This document shows, one piece after another, positions 10,301 to 19,038 of a stretch of 39,874 nucleotides of DNA. Source of the DNA: Tatumella saanichensis (lineage in GTDB: Bacteria; Pseudomonadota; Gammaproteobacteria; Enterobacterales; Enterobacteriaceae). The DNA lies in NCBI RefSeq assembly GCF_000439375.1, contig NZ_ATMI01000025.1, positions 1 through 39,874 on the forward strand, in the 5' to 3' direction. Position 1 is the first letter of the stretch; every line of letters starts with the position of its first letter. The position numbers and the translations under genes were made by a program. Under the pieces are notes generated by a model, which searched no databases, was not told where the DNA came from, and saw only the letters and a list, made by a program, of their open reading frames with translations.

Positions 10301-10748
10301 CCAGCAGACCGATGTCGAGTTACGTATGCCAGCGCTGCTGCCGGAAGAGTTTATCCCAGACGTCAATACTCGACTGTCGTTCTACAAACGGATCGCCAGC
10401 GCGGAGACCGACGCAGAGCTGCAGGAACTGAAAGTCGAACTGATTGACCGTTTTGGACTGTTGCCAGATGCTGCCCGTAACTTGCTAGATGTGGCGCTGT
10501 TACGACAGCAGGCTCGCAGCTTAGGGATCCGTAAAATCGAGGCCAGTGATAAAGGCGGCTATATTGAGTTTGCCGATAATAATCCTGTGGACCCAGGTTG
10601 GCTGATCAGTCTGCTGCAGAGCGACCCCCAACACTGGAAGCTGGAAGGTCCGGTACGGCTACGCTTCATTCGTGATTTACAAGAGCGCAAACTGCGCATG
10701 AACTGGGTAACTGAACTGCTCGACGAAATGCAAAAGCATCGTCTGTAA
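7305..10748 (+). CDS. mfd: Transcription-repair coupling factor Mfd
   Basis: A DNA translocase that displaces RNA polymerase stalled at lesions and recruits UvrA to the template strand. The 1147 residues compare with 1148 in E. coli. Order: an N-terminal UvrB-like module (WETLPYDSFSPHQDIISARL), an RNA-polymerase-interaction domain near 460-560 (VVHLEHGVGRYAGMTTLETG), then RecG-like motor domains with Walker A GDVGFGKT (628-635) and DEEH (729-732), TATPIPRTLNM, and the RGRVGRSHHQAYAWLL motif, and a C-terminal TRCF domain. The ATG at 7305 has no strong ribosome site (GGAGAG is about 15 bases away), so translation may be modest. Unlike E. coli, it abuts ycfJ; ldtC and bhsA are absent between them. 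Confidence 0.97.
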   Translation: MSDTTSYSLPVKAGDHRQLGQLTGAALAAECADIATRHGGPVLLVTHDMQSALQLQGEISQFTSLPVNTLPDWETLPYDSFSPHQDIISARLSTLYQLPNLTQGILILPVNTLMQRVCPHSFLQGHALVMTRGQKLSRDLLREQLDQAGYRHVDQVMEHGEFAIRGALLDLFPMGSDQPYRIDFFDDEIDSLRVFDTDSQRTLEEVEAINLLPAHEFPTDKASIELFRSQWREHFDVLREPGHIYQQVSKGTLPVGIEYWQPLFFVDPLLPLFDYLPAGTLIVSCGELLPASERFWQDTQQRFENRRVDPLRPLLAPAELWLPPESLMTVLKHWPVMRLSVDEVSDKAANTNLDYRPLPDISLQTQAKNPLEPLRKFTESFGGAIVFSVESQGRRERIQEQLSKIKIRPTEIQSLSQADTAGYYLMIGPAEHGFIDTRRQRALICETDLLGERVVRRKQDARKTINPDVLIRNLAELHPGQPVVHLEHGVGRYAGMTTLETGGVKGEYLMLKYANDASLYVPVSSLHLISRYAGGADDNAPLHKLGSDSWSRARQKAAEKVRDVAAELLDIYAQRAAKTGFAFRHDREMYQKFCEGFPYETTSDQAQAINAVLSDMCQPLAMDRLVCGDVGFGKTEVAMRAAFLAVENNKQVAVLVPTTLLAQQHYDNFRDRFADWPVRIEMLSRFRTTKEQNDVLKQASEGKIDILIGTHKLLMSDLKWHDLGLLIVDEEHRFGVRHKERIKAMRADVDILTLTATPIPRTLNMAMSGMRDLSIIATPPARRLAVKTFVREYDDLVVREAILREVLRGGQVYYLYNDVENINKAAERLAALVPEARVGIGHGQMRERELERVMNDFHHQRFNVLVCTTIIETGIDIPSANTIIIERADHFGLAQLHQLRGRVGRSHHQAYAWLLTPHPKAMTTDAKKRLEAIASLEDLGAGFALATHDLEIRGAGELLGDEQSGQMETLGFTLYMELLENAVESLKAGREPSLEDLTSQQTDVELRMPALLPEEFIPDVNTRLSFYKRIASAETDAELQELKVELIDRFGLLPDAARNLLDVALLRQQARSLGIRKIEASDKGGYIEFADNNPVDPGWLISLLQSDPQHWKLEGPVRLRFIRDLQERKLRMNWVTELLDEMQKHRL

Positions 10749-10761
10749 GGGTTACTGAAAC

Positions 10762-10790
10762 AAAAAACACCGGCTGAGCTGGTGTTTTTT
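10762..10790. terminator. Bidirectional terminator between mfd and ycfJ
   Basis: The arms AAAAAACACC and GGTGTTTTTT, with inner G-U, G-C and C-G pairs, close a 3-base loop. The A-run and T-run on the two sides allow it to end both convergent transcripts. Confidence 0.88.
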
Positions 10791-10804
10791 ATTTTCATCA
10801 AGGG

Positions 10805-11347
10805 TTAGCTGCGGACGCTATCGAGGATTAACTGACCGTTATTGTCCAGCGGGATACGGTTACCGGGCTGTTTATCCATACGGATCTTGCCCTGCTGATC
10901 ACCGATGCGGTAAGTGACATCATACCCGAGGGTCTTTTCCTGACGGTCATACACGGTACGACACTGCTGACGGGTGGTGGTGTAGGTATCACGGTTCTGT
11001 AATCCGGCCTGCGCTTGGTTACCGGCATATCCCCCTGCCACAGCACCCGCAACGGTTGCCAATGTCCGTCCGTGTCCACCGCCAAACTGATGACCTAATA
11101 CTCCCCCCGCTACCGCACCCAATAATGATCCGGCAACCCGATTTTCATCTTCTATGGCACGACGATGGACCACAGTCAAATCTCGGCACACCTGCCGTGG
11201 ATTTTTCGTCACATCACGGATCGGCGTGGCAGAAACGACCTGCGCGTACTCCGGTGAACGGTTGAACATATTGATCCCAGCCACCGCAGCAATACCGGTC
11301 GCTGCCACTACTCCAATACCTATACCTGCAATCAGCGATTTATTCAC
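10805..11347 (-). CDS. ycfJ: Glycine-zipper protein YcfJ
   Basis: A 180-residue protein matching E. coli YcfJ, which has no firmly established biochemical role. It starts MNKSLIAGIGIGVVAATGIA, a hydrophobic segment that could be a signal or membrane anchor. A glycine-rich stretch follows (GSLLGAVAGGVLGHQFGGG and the next 25 residues), typical of glycine-zipper 2TM/Rick-17kDa-type domains, and then a C-terminal part with paired cysteines (CRDLTVV, QQCRTVYD) and IGDQQGKIRMD. Its start codon is GTG at 11347, supported by AGGAGGT four bases upstream; no ATG start fits. It is convergent with mfd and probably transcribed alone. Confidence 0.9.
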   Translation of the reverse strand: MNKSLIAGIGIGVVAATGIAAVAGINMFNRSPEYAQVVSATPIRDVTKNPRQVCRDLTVVHRRAIEDENRVAGSLLGAVAGGVLGHQFGGGHGRTLATVAGAVAGGYAGNQAQAGLQNRDTYTTTRQQCRTVYDRQEKTLGYDVTYRIGDQQGKIRMDKQPGNRIPLDNNGQLILDSVRS

Positions 11348-11530
11348 AGGGACCTCCTGAAACTTTTTATGTTGCTATACAGCCGGCCTAACTTAACACC
11401 CAGAGGCAAAACGGTTCTGTACTTGATAGCAAGGAGTCTCGCAAAACAGGGAGAAAGGCTCTATCAGACAAATGGAAGAAAAGCGGGGAGTGACGAAGTA
11501 GTCACGTTTTTTGGGAGGCTTCCTAAACTG

Positions 11531-11554
11531 ACTCCCGGCGAGGCTGCCGGGAAT
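11531..11554 (-). terminator. Probable ndh terminator
   Basis: TCCCGGC (11533-11539) and GCCGGGA (11546-11552) pair around a 6-base loop just after the ndh stop; an A-T pair (11531/11554) extends it past a mismatch. The following T-run on the minus strand is short (GTTTAGG), so strength is uncertain. Confidence 0.5.
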
Positions 11555-11566
11555 CAGGGGATGGGA

Positions 11567-12871
11567 TCAGTGCAGTTTTAGCTTAGGACGGATCACTCGG
11601 TTGATACTGCCGGAAAGCATCATCAGACCGGTTTTGAAATAGCCGTGCAGAGCAATCTGGTGCATACGGTACAGGGAGATATATACCATCCGCGCCAGTT
11701 TACCTTCCACCATCATCGAACCGCGCATCAGGTTCCCCATCAGGCTGCCAACGGTGGTAAAGCGAGATAAGGACACTAGCGAGCCGTAGTCTTTGTAGAC
11801 ATAAGGCTTCTCTGCTTTGCCCTTACGGCGGGCGATAATATTCGCCAGCACCCGCGAAGCCATCTGGTGCGCAGATTGGGCACGCGGTGGCACAAAGCCC
11901 CCTTCTGGCAGCGCACAGGATGCACAGTCACCGATAGCGTAGATGTTTTCATCACGGGTAGTCTGCAATTCCGGCGTCACCACCAGTTGATTAATGCGGT
12001 TAGTCTCCAGGCCGCCAATCTCTTTCATAAAGTCCGGCGCTTTAATACCCGCGGCCCAAACCATCAGATCAGCATGGATTTTGTCGCCAGATTTGGTTTG
12101 CAGACCATCTTCATCGGCACTGGTGACCATCGTCTGGGTCAGTACCTTCACGCCGAGCTTTTTCAATTCCAGTTCAGCGGCTGCAGAGATACGCGGTGGC
12201 AGCGCTGGCAGAATACGCTCGCCGGCTTCCACCAGAGTCACATTCAGGGCTTCACTGCCTAATTCTTTATAACCATAGGCATTCAGTTCTTTAACCGCAT
12301 TATAGAGTTCAGCGGAAAGTTCCACCCCGGTCGCCCCGCCGCCGACAATAGCGATATTCACTTTTTTATCCGGACGGGTTTCAGCACTGTATTTCAGGAA
12401 CAGGTTGAGCATCTGGTTGTGGAAACGCTGTGCCTGATGCGGGTTATCGAGGAAGATACAGTGATCTTTAACACCCGGGGTACCGAAATCATTCGAGGTA
12501 CTGCCCAGGGCCATCACCAGCGTGTCGTAAGGCAGATCACGCTCGTCCACCAGCACCTGCCCTTTTTCATCACGGATCTCTGCGAGACGGATGGTTTTCC
12601 CTTGGCGGTCGATATCCGTCAAGGTCCCGAGGCGGAAAGTGAAGTGATGATGGTGTGCCTGGGCCAGGTAGCTCAGGGCATCGATACCTTCGTCCATAGA
12701 GCCTGCTGCGATTTCATGCAGCAGCGGTTTCCATAAGTGGGTCTGGTTACGGTCAACCAGCGTTATTTCAGCTTTCTTATGTCGCCCGAGTTTATTCCCC
12801 AGCTGCGTCGCCAGTTCCAGCCCTCCGGCACCCCCACCGACAATGACGATTTTTTGTACAGAAGTAGTCAA
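11567..12871 (-). CDS. ndh: Type II NADH:quinone dehydrogenase
   Basis: Ndh oxidises NADH and reduces ubiquinone at the cytoplasmic face of the inner membrane without pumping protons. It has an FAD-binding motif [18 protein letters not shown] at the N-terminus, an NADH-binding motif [20 protein letters not shown] in the middle, the FAD-contact YAIGDCASC, and a C-terminal amphipathic membrane-anchoring region ending [10 protein letters not shown]. The start is placed at a TTG (12871), preceded by GGGGGG, because this gives 434 residues, exactly the E. coli length, and E. coli ndh as I recall also uses TTG. An ATG at 12916 would add 15 residues with no counterpart. An 18-bp palindrome lies about 80 bases upstream. 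ycfP, which separates ndh from nagZ in E. coli, is missing. Confidence 0.95.
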   Translation of the reverse strand: MTTSVQKIVIVGGGAGGLELATQLGNKLGRHKKAEITLVDRNQTHLWKPLLHEIAAGSMDEGIDALSYLAQAHHHHFTFRLGTLTDIDRQGKTIRLAEIRDEKGQVLVDERDLPYDTLVMALGSTSNDFGTPGVKDHCIFLDNPHQAQRFHNQMLNLFLKYSAETRPDKKVNIAIVGGGATGVELSAELYNAVKELNAYGYKELGSEALNVTLVEAGERILPALPPRISAAAELELKKLGVKVLTQTMVTSADEDGLQTKSGDKIHADLMVWAAGIKAPDFMKEIGGLETNRINQLVVTPELQTTRDENIYAIGDCASCALPEGGFVPPRAQSAHQMASRVLANIIARRKGKAEKPYVYKDYGSLVSLSRFTTVGSLMGNLMRGSMMVEGKLARMVYISLYRMHQIALHGYFKTGLMMLSGSINRVIRPKLKLH

Positions 12872-12952
12872 CCAAACCCCCCGAAAATATGTCCTGAAGT
12901 CAGTCTTAGGTTGCAATAACCTTAGCTAACATAGAGTTAAATCCTTCGATAA

Positions 12953-12970
12953 TATGCTGATTTCAGCATA
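12953..12970. promoter_or_regulatory. Perfect 18-bp palindrome upstream of ndh
   Basis: TATGCTGA-TT-TCAGCATA has 8-bp arms with no mismatch. On the minus strand it overlaps TATTAT, a possible -10 hexamer for ndh, although no good -35 is seen at 17 bp. It is not a PdhR box (ATTGGT-N3-ACCAAT) or an FNR box (TTGAT-N4-ATCAA), the two regulators I know for E. coli ndh. An operator for another regulator is inferred. Confidence 0.5.
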
Positions 12971-13126
12971 ACACGAGCGGGTTAGCTGTTCCTATTAAAA
13001 TGATCATTAGGAAAGCTTCACAAAAAGTGAGGAAGTTTGGCGACGCTCAGCCAGCGGATAAAGAGTAATTATTCTTCAGATAAGGGAGTGAGATATGACA
13101 ATAAATATCATCATTATCAGCGGGTT

Positions 13127-13148
13127 CCGGCCCATATTCACGGGCCGG
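13127..13148 (-). terminator. Hairpin after nagZ, possible terminator
   Basis: CCGGCCC and GGGCCGG form a 7-bp G+C stem with an 8-base loop, starting 8 bases past the nagZ stop. No T-run follows on the minus strand, so it may mainly protect the 3' end. Confidence 0.4.
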
Positions 13149-13156
13149 TAGCCGTA

Positions 13157-14200
13157 TTAGCGGGCGTTTTTGTGGTCTAACCAGCGTTGCTGCAAGGCAT
13201 CCAGTTGCTGGTGGTTCTGTTTCCAGCGAGTATGTGCCTGAAGTGCCTGAAAATCCGTGTTTCCACGGTGGTAAAGGCGGGTCAGTCGTGGTGCTGTGGC
13301 ATGTGGCAGGTTATCAACAATGTCAATCACCCCCTGACGATGGTTACACGCCAAGATCACATCACAGCCCGCCTGCAAGGATTGACGAGCACGCTCGGTG
13401 TAGGTGCCCATCACGGCGGCGCCCTCCATCGACAGGTCATCAGAGAAAATCACCCCATCAAAGCCCAACTCTTGGCGTAATACTGTTTTTAACCAATAAG
13501 GGGAACCCGATGCGGGCTGCGGATCCAGGGCCGGATAGATAACATGGGCGGGCATTACCGCGTCCAGTTTTTGGTCACGGATCAGATGGCTGAAGACGGC
13601 CATATCGCGGTTGCGCAGAGTGTCGGCATCACGGTGGTCCACCGGGGTTTCTTTGTGAGAATCCGCCTGCACCGCCCCATGGCCGGGGAAGTGTTTGCCA
13701 GTGGTTTTCATGCCCGCTTCGTTCATTCCGGCCATAAACTGTTCTGCGACCCGCAGGGCAATTTCTGGTTGCTCATGGAAAGCGCGATCGCCGATGGCTG
13801 CACTGATATGGCCGATATCCAGTACTGGGGCAAAGCTGATATCAATGTCCATCGCGGTCATTTCCGCAGCCATCTGCCAACCTGCTTCTCTGGCCAACTC
13901 CCCTGCCTGATGCATGTCTTCTGCCAAGACGGCAAAGGCCTGCATAGCGGGTAGACGGGTGAAGCCGTCACGGAAGCGCTGCACCCTGCCTCCCTCTTGA
14001 TCCACAGCAATGACCAGTCGGCGTGATGAGCTGGCACGGATTTGTCGTACCAGTTCACGCAACTGGGCGGGATCATGATAGTTACGGGAGAACAAGATCA
14101 AGCCGCCGGTTAACGGATGCTGTAGCAGTTCGCGATCTTCGCCATCCAGTTCATATCCCGCCACATCTAACATCAGCGGACCAGGGAGAGAGGTTGTCAT
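13157..14200 (-). CDS. nagZ: Beta-N-acetylhexosaminidase NagZ
   Basis: A cytoplasmic glycoside hydrolase family 3 enzyme that removes N-acetylglucosamine from anhydro-muropeptides in peptidoglycan recycling; its products also influence AmpC induction in bacteria with ampR. The 347-residue protein shows [20 protein letters not shown], the catalytic-loop motif [18 protein letters not shown] (His of the His-Asp pair) and the nucleophile region [14 protein letters not shown]. The start is the ATG at 14200 ([13 protein letters not shown]) with AGGA upstream; 26 more codons are open upstream but overlap thiK and do not match the family. It lies 35 bases after thiK and likely shares the thiK-lpoB-ycfL transcript. 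Confidence 0.95.
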   Translation of the reverse strand: MTTSLPGPLMLDVAGYELDGEDRELLQHPLTGGLILFSRNYHDPAQLRELVRQIRASSSRRLVIAVDQEGGRVQRFRDGFTRLPAMQAFAVLAEDMHQAGELAREAGWQMAAEMTAMDIDISFAPVLDIGHISAAIGDRAFHEQPEIALRVAEQFMAGMNEAGMKTTGKHFPGHGAVQADSHKETPVDHRDADTLRNRDMAVFSHLIRDQKLDAVMPAHVIYPALDPQPASGSPYWLKTVLRQELGFDGVIFSDDLSMEGAAVMGTYTERARQSLQAGCDVILACNHRQGVIDIVDNLPHATAPRLTRLYHRGNTDFQALQAHTRWKQNHQQLDALQQRWLDHKNAR

Positions 14201-14235
14201 AATACTATTCCTGTCGGTACTTAACGGTATTGAGG

Positions 14236-15063
14236 TTAAAAAGTCAGAGTCTTCCAACTGTCGCGGGCCAATTCGCACAATTGCGGGTCAGCGCTCTGTT
14301 CAGCCCTAAGCTGATACCAGCTGGCCGCCAGTAATTGCAGCCAGGGCTGCCAGCGGCGCACCTGCTGGCTCAGACGCGCTGGGGCAATGCCACTGAGTTG
14401 CGCGTAATGTTCCAGCCAGCGTTCCTGATGTTCAGGGTCGTTGAGGGTCAAGGCCGCGAGGTCGAGGGCAATATCGCCGTCCGCCGCATATTCCCAATCG
14501 ATCAGACTGATACCTTGTTCGGTATGGATCAGGTTACCGGCATGAAGATCCATATGTAGCGGTACCAGTCGCAGGGGCCGTGGCTCTCCGTGACGGCGTA
14601 ACCGCTGCCAATAACGGAAACCGCGATAATTCCGCTGCTGGCATTGTTGCCAGTAGCGCTCGAGCAACACGCTGATGGATATCCGGTAGCCGGTCAGTGG
14701 CAGCCGATGCAGTCGCCATAGCGCCGCACTGACCTGACGATAGTCCGCGGATAATCGTTGCGGGCTGTAAATCTCACCCGGCTGCCAAGGAACGATCAGC
14801 CACTGTCGGTTAGCAGCCAAAGGACGCGGGATCAGGCCATAGCGAGCCAGTTTTTTGAGGATCCGGTACTCCCGCTGCCGGTCGACAAACGGTAGATCTG
14901 GCTGCGGACGGCTACGAGCCACCCATACCCTGTCTGGAAAGGTGATTTTTACAGAGTTACCGCTCAATCCTGGCAACGATAAAAAACGACCGGCAGACGC
15001 GTCTGCCGGTCGGAGGTGCTGAACTAACTGCTGTAAGGCAGGATCAGAATGCGGCGTTGCCAC
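14236..15063 (-). CDS. thiK: Thiamine kinase
   Basis: ThiK phosphorylates thiamine to thiamine monophosphate for salvage. The protein belongs to the aminoglycoside-phosphotransferase (APH/choline kinase) fold: glycine loop LPGLSGNS near the N-terminus, the catalytic motif [10 protein letters not shown], and the metal-binding [15 protein letters not shown]. Two GTG starts are possible. The one at 15063 has GGAG five bases upstream and gives 275 residues, matching the 274 of E. coli; the one at 15084 would add 7 residues. Either start lies inside the end of lpoB (20 or 41 bases of overlap), implying translational coupling. Outside the catalytic motifs the sequence has diverged noticeably from E. 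coli ThiK. Confidence 0.85.
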   Translation of the reverse strand: MATPHSDPALQQLVQHLRPADASAGRFLSLPGLSGNSVKITFPDRVWVARSRPQPDLPFVDRQREYRILKKLARYGLIPRPLAANRQWLIVPWQPGEIYSPQRLSADYRQVSAALWRLHRLPLTGYRISISVLLERYWQQCQQRNYRGFRYWQRLRRHGEPRPLRLVPLHMDLHAGNLIHTEQGISLIDWEYAADGDIALDLAALTLNDPEHQERWLEHYAQLSGIAPARLSQQVRRWQPWLQLLAASWYQLRAEQSADPQLCELARDSWKTLTF

Positions 15064-15670
15064 TGCCGCTCCAGACGATTTCACCGGTCTGCACCAGCAT
15101 TAGCTCCATCTGAATTTTCGGAGATTTGGCGTCACCACGGGCAGTGCTGTACAGCACATACTGCGCATTAAGATTATGCGCCAGACCGATAGCCTTACTG
15201 CGCGAATTCAGGCTGTCGTTCGGGGATAGGCCGAGGGCCGCTTTCGCCTGGTTCAGCTGTTCATTAGTCACCAGCGTAAACTTACTATTGCTCTGCAAGG
15301 CTTGCGAGATAGCCACATCGGCATCACCGCTCTGTACCGAGCCATTGGTGCTGTTCTTCAGGCGATCCACCAGCAGTACACTGCCCGGAGTGATCCCCTG
15401 GGTGTTCATCATACGGTTGACCAGCGGCTGGATAGTGGTTTGCCAGTTAATGGAAGTCAGCTTCGGTGGCTGCGGGATGTCCTGCGGCTGCGGCTGGGTA
15501 ATTTGCGGCGGCGTTGGCAAGGTTTGAGACGGTGGTGGCGTCTGAATCGGTGCTGGCTGAGCCGGTTGCGCAGGTTCTACCGGGGCAGGTTTTTGTGATT
15601 GGTTCATCACACAGCCCGACAGAATACAGGCGAACACTACGGGTGTACTGAATTTTAAGCTGCGAATCAC
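15044..15670 (-). CDS. lpoB: Outer-membrane lipoprotein LpoB, activator of PBP1b
   Basis: LpoB crosses the periplasm from the outer membrane and stimulates the peptidoglycan synthase PBP1b. The start is taken as a GTG at 15670 with GAGGA 8 bases upstream; this places a lipobox (ILSGC) with the lipidated cysteine at residue 20. A Pro/Gln-rich linker follows (about residues 25-70, with repeated PAQPAQPAP and PQPQDIPQPP), then the folded domain with TPGSVLLVDRLKNSTNGSVQ, LGLSPNDSLNSRSKAIGLAH and [15 protein letters not shown], all matching E. coli LpoB. A longer reading to 15715 would run into ycfL and spoil the signal peptide. Confidence 0.93.
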   Translation of the reverse strand: MIRSLKFSTPVVFACILSGCVMNQSQKPAPVEPAQPAQPAPIQTPPPSQTLPTPPQITQPQPQDIPQPPKLTSINWQTTIQPLVNRMMNTQGITPGSVLLVDRLKNSTNGSVQSGDADVAISQALQSNSKFTLVTNEQLNQAKAALGLSPNDSLNSRSKAIGLAHNLNAQYVLYSTARGDAKSPKIQMELMLVQTGEIVWSGSGNAAF

Positions 15671-15680
15671 TTGAAAATCC

Positions 15681-16049
15681 TCAGAGATAAAGGGATACAC
15701 GTACCTGGCTGGCACTCAAGTCTCCTGACCAGGAATCCGCCTGACGGTTTTGATGTGCTGGCACCACCAGGGTTTGAGCCGGTTGCTCAGGGTAAATTTC
15801 CAGCCCCTGACGGTTATACCAAAAATAACGATAGTGCAGGGTGAGCGGTACGTCACGATCATTATAGAGGATCACGCTGGCTTTTTTGTTCATGCCATCG
15901 CTGCTAACAGACGGACCATCGGCGGTGATCCCGGCTGACAGAACATCGGCCTCCATGACCAACGGCTGTGAGATGGTGATCTCAGGACGGTGGCTACTGC
16001 ATGCGTTCAGCATCAGCAATGTCGGCAGTGCGATTAACCATGAACGCAT
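15681..16049 (-). CDS. ycfL: YcfL family lipoprotein
   Basis: A 122-residue protein with a lipoprotein signal (MRSWLIALPTLLMLNAC, lipobox LNAC, cysteine at 17) followed by a small beta-rich domain containing MNKKASVILYNDRDVPLTLHYRYFWYN. It matches E. coli YcfL (DUF1425), whose function is not established. It lies 17 bases after hinT and 10 bases before the chosen lpoB start, in the conserved order hinT-ycfL-lpoB-thiK-nagZ, so an envelope role linked to LpoB is possible by context only. Confidence 0.9.
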   Translation of the reverse strand: MRSWLIALPTLLMLNACSSHRPEITISQPLVMEADVLSAGITADGPSVSSDGMNKKASVILYNDRDVPLTLHYRYFWYNRQGLEIYPEQPAQTLVVPAHQNRQADSWSGDLSASQVRVSLYL

Positions 16050-16066
16050 AGCGACTCTCCGGATAA

Positions 16067-16417
16067 TTAACGGGATAACATCGGCCCCAGCGGACGACCA
16101 CCCACTAGATGCATATGGATATGGTAGACTTCCTGACCGCCATGACGGTTACAGTTGATGATCAGACGATAGCCGTCTTCATCGATACCTTCCTGCTTAG
16201 CCAGTTTTGCCGCCACCGTGACCATACGCCCTAAGGCCGCTTCATGGGCTGTGTCGGTGTCATTCACCGTTGGGATCAGCACATTGGGGATAATAAGGAT
16301 ATGGGACGGAGCTTGGGGAGAAATATCACGAAACGCCGTGACCAGATCATCCTGATAAAGGATGTCAGCCGGAATTTCACGGCGGATAATTTTACTGAAA
16401 ATCGTTTCTTCGGCCAT
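16067..16417 (-). CDS. hinT: HIT-family purine nucleoside phosphoramidase HinT
   Basis: HinT hydrolyses adenosine phosphoramidates and adenylated lysine in the cytoplasm. The 116-residue protein begins [20 protein letters not shown], nearly identical to E. coli HinT, and carries the histidine-triad motif HIHMH near residue 100 within [20 protein letters not shown]. The start is the ATG at 16417 with AGG upstream; 18 codons further upstream are open but not conserved. In E. coli, ptsG and fhuE lie between ycfH and hinT; here only 157 non-coding bases do. Confidence 0.96.
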   Translation of the reverse strand: MAEETIFSKIIRREIPADILYQDDLVTAFRDISPQAPSHILIIPNVLIPTVNDTDTAHEAALGRMVTVAAKLAKQEGIDEDGYRLIINCNRHGGQEVYHIHMHLVGGRPLGPMLSR

Positions 16418-16574
16418 AGAGGTTTTCCTGATTATCTGACCCCGCGTTACACAAAAATTCCTGATTTGCATAGCCGTTACGCAGGTAATGATAAGGTGAG
16501 TCAGTGTCTGACTCTACCTTATTATTCGGGGACGATGCCATAAAAATTTGGTCGTCTACAATGTCCTAGAGCAT

Positions 16575-17372
16575 TCAGCCCTGTAGACGCTCTGCTGGAA
16601 CATGGAACAACCGAGCGAAGTTTTCGGTAGTGTGCTGTGCCAGGGTCGCGGTATCAACGCCTTTTAACACCGCCAAATACTCCGCCACATCACGGGTAAA
16701 GGCAGGTTGGTTCTGTTTGCCACGGTGCGGGACCGGGGCAAGATAAGGCGAATCGGTTTCCACCAGTATACGGTCTAGCGGGACATAGCGGGCCGCTTCA
16801 CGCAGCTGTTCTGCATTGCGGAAAGTGACTATCCCAGAAAAAGAGATATAAAAACCCATATCCAGCAATTTCTCGGCGGTCGCTTTGTCTTCGGTAAAGC
16901 AGTGCAGCACACCGCCGCACTGCTCGACCTGCTCTTCTTTAAGCAAGGCCAAGGTATCTTCACGGGCATCACGAGTATGGACAATCACCGGCTTATTTAA
17001 TTGACGCCCGACACGAATATGATGGCGGAAGGATTCCTGTTGTTGCTGCTGCGCGGCAGACTCTTTCTCATAGAAGTAATCCAACCCGGTCTCACCGAGG
17101 GCAATCACTTGCGGGTCCGCCGCCAGTTCCAGCAGACGCTGCGGGTCACAGGGCTGTTCCATATTCAGAGGATGGACACCGCAGGACAGCGCCACTTGGG
17201 GGTGACCAGCAACAAACTGCTTCAGGCTGCAGTAGCCATCGAGGGTGGTGGCCACCCCAAGCATAAAACGGACATCGCGCTCGGCGGCCTTCTGCAGGAC
17301 ATCATCCAGATCGCGGTGATCTTTTTCATAATCCAGACAATCTAAATGACAATGTGAATCGACTAAAAACAT
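16575..17372 (-). CDS. ycfH: TatD-family metal-dependent hydrolase YcfH
   Basis: A 265-residue protein, the same length as E. coli YcfH, from the TatD DNase family of amidohydrolase-fold metalloenzymes. Metal-binding motifs are visible: DSHCHLD at the N-terminus, the glutamate in ALGETGLDYF, the histidine in VIVHTRDAREDT, the histidine in GVLHCFTED and the aspartate in ILVETDSPYLAPVPHRG. The cellular substrate of YcfH is not settled (TatD relatives have nuclease or D-aminoacyl-tRNA deacylase activity). It lies 22 bases after holB and is the last gene of the fab-mltG-tmk-holB run. Confidence 0.93.
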   Translation of the reverse strand: MFLVDSHCHLDCLDYEKDHRDLDDVLQKAAERDVRFMLGVATTLDGYCSLKQFVAGHPQVALSCGVHPLNMEQPCDPQRLLELAADPQVIALGETGLDYFYEKESAAQQQQQESFRHHIRVGRQLNKPVIVHTRDAREDTLALLKEEQVEQCGGVLHCFTEDKATAEKLLDMGFYISFSGIVTFRNAEQLREAARYVPLDRILVETDSPYLAPVPHRGKQNQPAFTRDVAEYLAVLKGVDTATLAQHTTENFARLFHVPAERLQG

Positions 17373-17394
17373 ATTCTACTCTCTGATCTTTTCG

Positions 17395-18390
17395 TTATAG
17401 CGGGACCTGAGGGGTCAGGCACTGATGTTCCCAGTCCAGTAAGGCCCCGGTAATGATAAGTTCGTGGTTTATCGCCGGTGTATCGAGGATTTGCTGTCGG
17501 CACTGCATCCACAACGCCAAGCTGTGATGCAATGCGGTCAACGGCAGCGCCGCTGTCAGCTGTTCAATCAGCTGTGGTTGATCACAGTTGGTCAACCATT
17601 GGCTGTTCTGCTGATGAACTTTGACACCATCCAGTAACAGGGTCATCAGCCAGTGGATACGCACAGCTGCATCGTCCTGCTGCAACAGTGGCAGTAAGGT
17701 CATGCAATCGCCCGCTAACGCCTGTGACAGGGCCTGACACAGCTCGTGACGGCGAACCAGTTGCGGCTCACTGTCCAATAATGTCAACGCAGCACCCGGC
17801 GCCCCACCAGACAGTCTCAACGCGGTGAGGGCCAAGTTAGGATCCTGTGCGCTGCGACTAGCCAGCCATTGCAGGCTCTGTGCTTCCGGTGGCACGTTAA
17901 GGTGCAGCGTCATACAGCGACTGCGTAAGGTAGCGGGCAAAACCGAAGGTTGATGGCTGCTGAGGAAGAACCAGCAATTACTCGGCGGCTCTTCCTGAGT
18001 TTTCAGCAGCGCATTGGCCGCAGCTTCAGTCAGTTGTTCCGCCTGGGGGATATGCACCACTTTCGCCCCACCCTGCTGGGCAAAGTGATAGAGTTTATCG
18101 GTCACTTGACGGATAGCATCCACCCCCAGCGAAAGTTTGCCTTTTTCGGCAGTCAGGCTGTACCAATCAGGATGGTTATGCGCTTGCATCAACTGACAGC
18201 CGTGGCACTGACCACAGCTTTTTAGCCCCAACGGCGAGGTACACATCAACCAGCGGGAGACACCCCAGACCAGCGCATCATCTCCCATCCCTGGCAAAGA
18301 CTGGATCAGCAACGCGTGATGACCCTTTCCGCCCTGATGCTGGGTGACAATCTGTTTATATGCGGCATTCAGCCACGGGTACCATTGCAT
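17395..18390 (-). CDS. holB: DNA polymerase III delta-prime subunit
   Basis: HolB is the delta-prime subunit of the clamp loader that opens the beta sliding clamp. The 331-residue protein (334 in E. coli) begins [20 protein letters not shown] and shows the zinc-binding cysteines CGQCHGCQLMQAHNHPDWY, the AAA-fold segment LTEAAANALLKTQEEPPSNC and LPATLRSRC (sensor and SRC motif). Its ATG overlaps the tmk stop by one base (TGATG), the arrangement expected for coupled translation. Confidence 0.95.
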   Translation of the reverse strand: MQWYPWLNAAYKQIVTQHQGGKGHHALLIQSLPGMGDDALVWGVSRWLMCTSPLGLKSCGQCHGCQLMQAHNHPDWYSLTAEKGKLSLGVDAIRQVTDKLYHFAQQGGAKVVHIPQAEQLTEAAANALLKTQEEPPSNCWFFLSSHQPSVLPATLRSRCMTLHLNVPPEAQSLQWLASRSAQDPNLALTALRLSGGAPGAALTLLDSEPQLVRRHELCQALSQALAGDCMTLLPLLQQDDAAVRIHWLMTLLLDGVKVHQQNSQWLTNCDQPQLIEQLTAALPLTALHHSLALWMQCRQQILDTPAINHELIITGALLDWEHQCLTPQVPL

Positions 18391-19022
18391 CAGCAGTTTT
18401 CCGCCAGCCAGTGGGTTAAGGTGTCAGTTAATGCGGTGGCAACCTGTTGTGGGGTACCGTTGGCATCCACTGTCAGGATTGTCGGATCGCTGGCCGCAAT
18501 TTCAAGGTAGCGAGCGCGGGTGCGGTGGAAAAAGTCCAGCGACTCTTGCTCAATACGGTCTAAGGCACCGCGACTGCGGGCGCGCTGTAAGCCGGTCTCC
18601 GGTAACACATCCAGATAGAGTGTCAGATCAGGAGTGAAATCCCCCAACACCGTTTGTCGCAGACTGTCCATCAGTTGGCGATCCAGACCACGTCCACCAC
18701 CTTGATAGGCCTGGGAGGAGAGATCATGACGGTCACCAATCACCCAGGCTCCGTGAGCCAGGGCCGGTTTAATGACTGTATTTACCAACTGCACCCGCGC
18801 GGCGTACAGCATCAACAGTTCCGCTTCATCAGTCACCTGCTCCCCATCAATGCCGTCTTTGATCAGGGTACGCAGTTTTTCCGCCAACGGTGTGCCACCC
18901 GGCTCACGGGTAAACACCATATCTTGGATACCCTGCTGTTTCAGGACATCAATCAGTACCTGCTGTGCGGTGGTTTTGCCAGCACCTTCCAAGCCTTCAA
19001 TCACTATAAATTTATTTTTCAT
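18390..19022 (-). CDS. tmk: Thymidylate kinase
   Basis: Tmk phosphorylates dTMP to dTDP. The 210-residue protein (213 in E. coli) begins [20 protein letters not shown] with the P-loop, followed by [15 protein letters not shown], the DR(H/Y) motif [20 protein letters not shown] and [20 protein letters not shown] (lid region). The ATG at 19022 is chosen; a longer frame extends 28 codons into mltG without conservation. It lies 16 bases after mltG and is coupled to holB downstream. Confidence 0.96.
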   Translation of the reverse strand: MKNKFIVIEGLEGAGKTTAQQVLIDVLKQQGIQDMVFTREPGGTPLAEKLRTLIKDGIDGEQVTDEAELLMLYAARVQLVNTVIKPALAHGAWVIGDRHDLSSQAYQGGGRGLDRQLMDSLRQTVLGDFTPDLTLYLDVLPETGLQRARSRGALDRIEQESLDFFHRTRARYLEIAASDPTILTVDANGTPQQVATALTDTLTHWLAENC

Positions 19023-19038
19023 CTGTGGCGTTCTTTTC

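Noticed and set aside
12872-12916. ATG-initiated extension of ndh
   Set aside because: It adds 15 residues absent from the family, while the TTG at 12871 gives the exact E. coli length.
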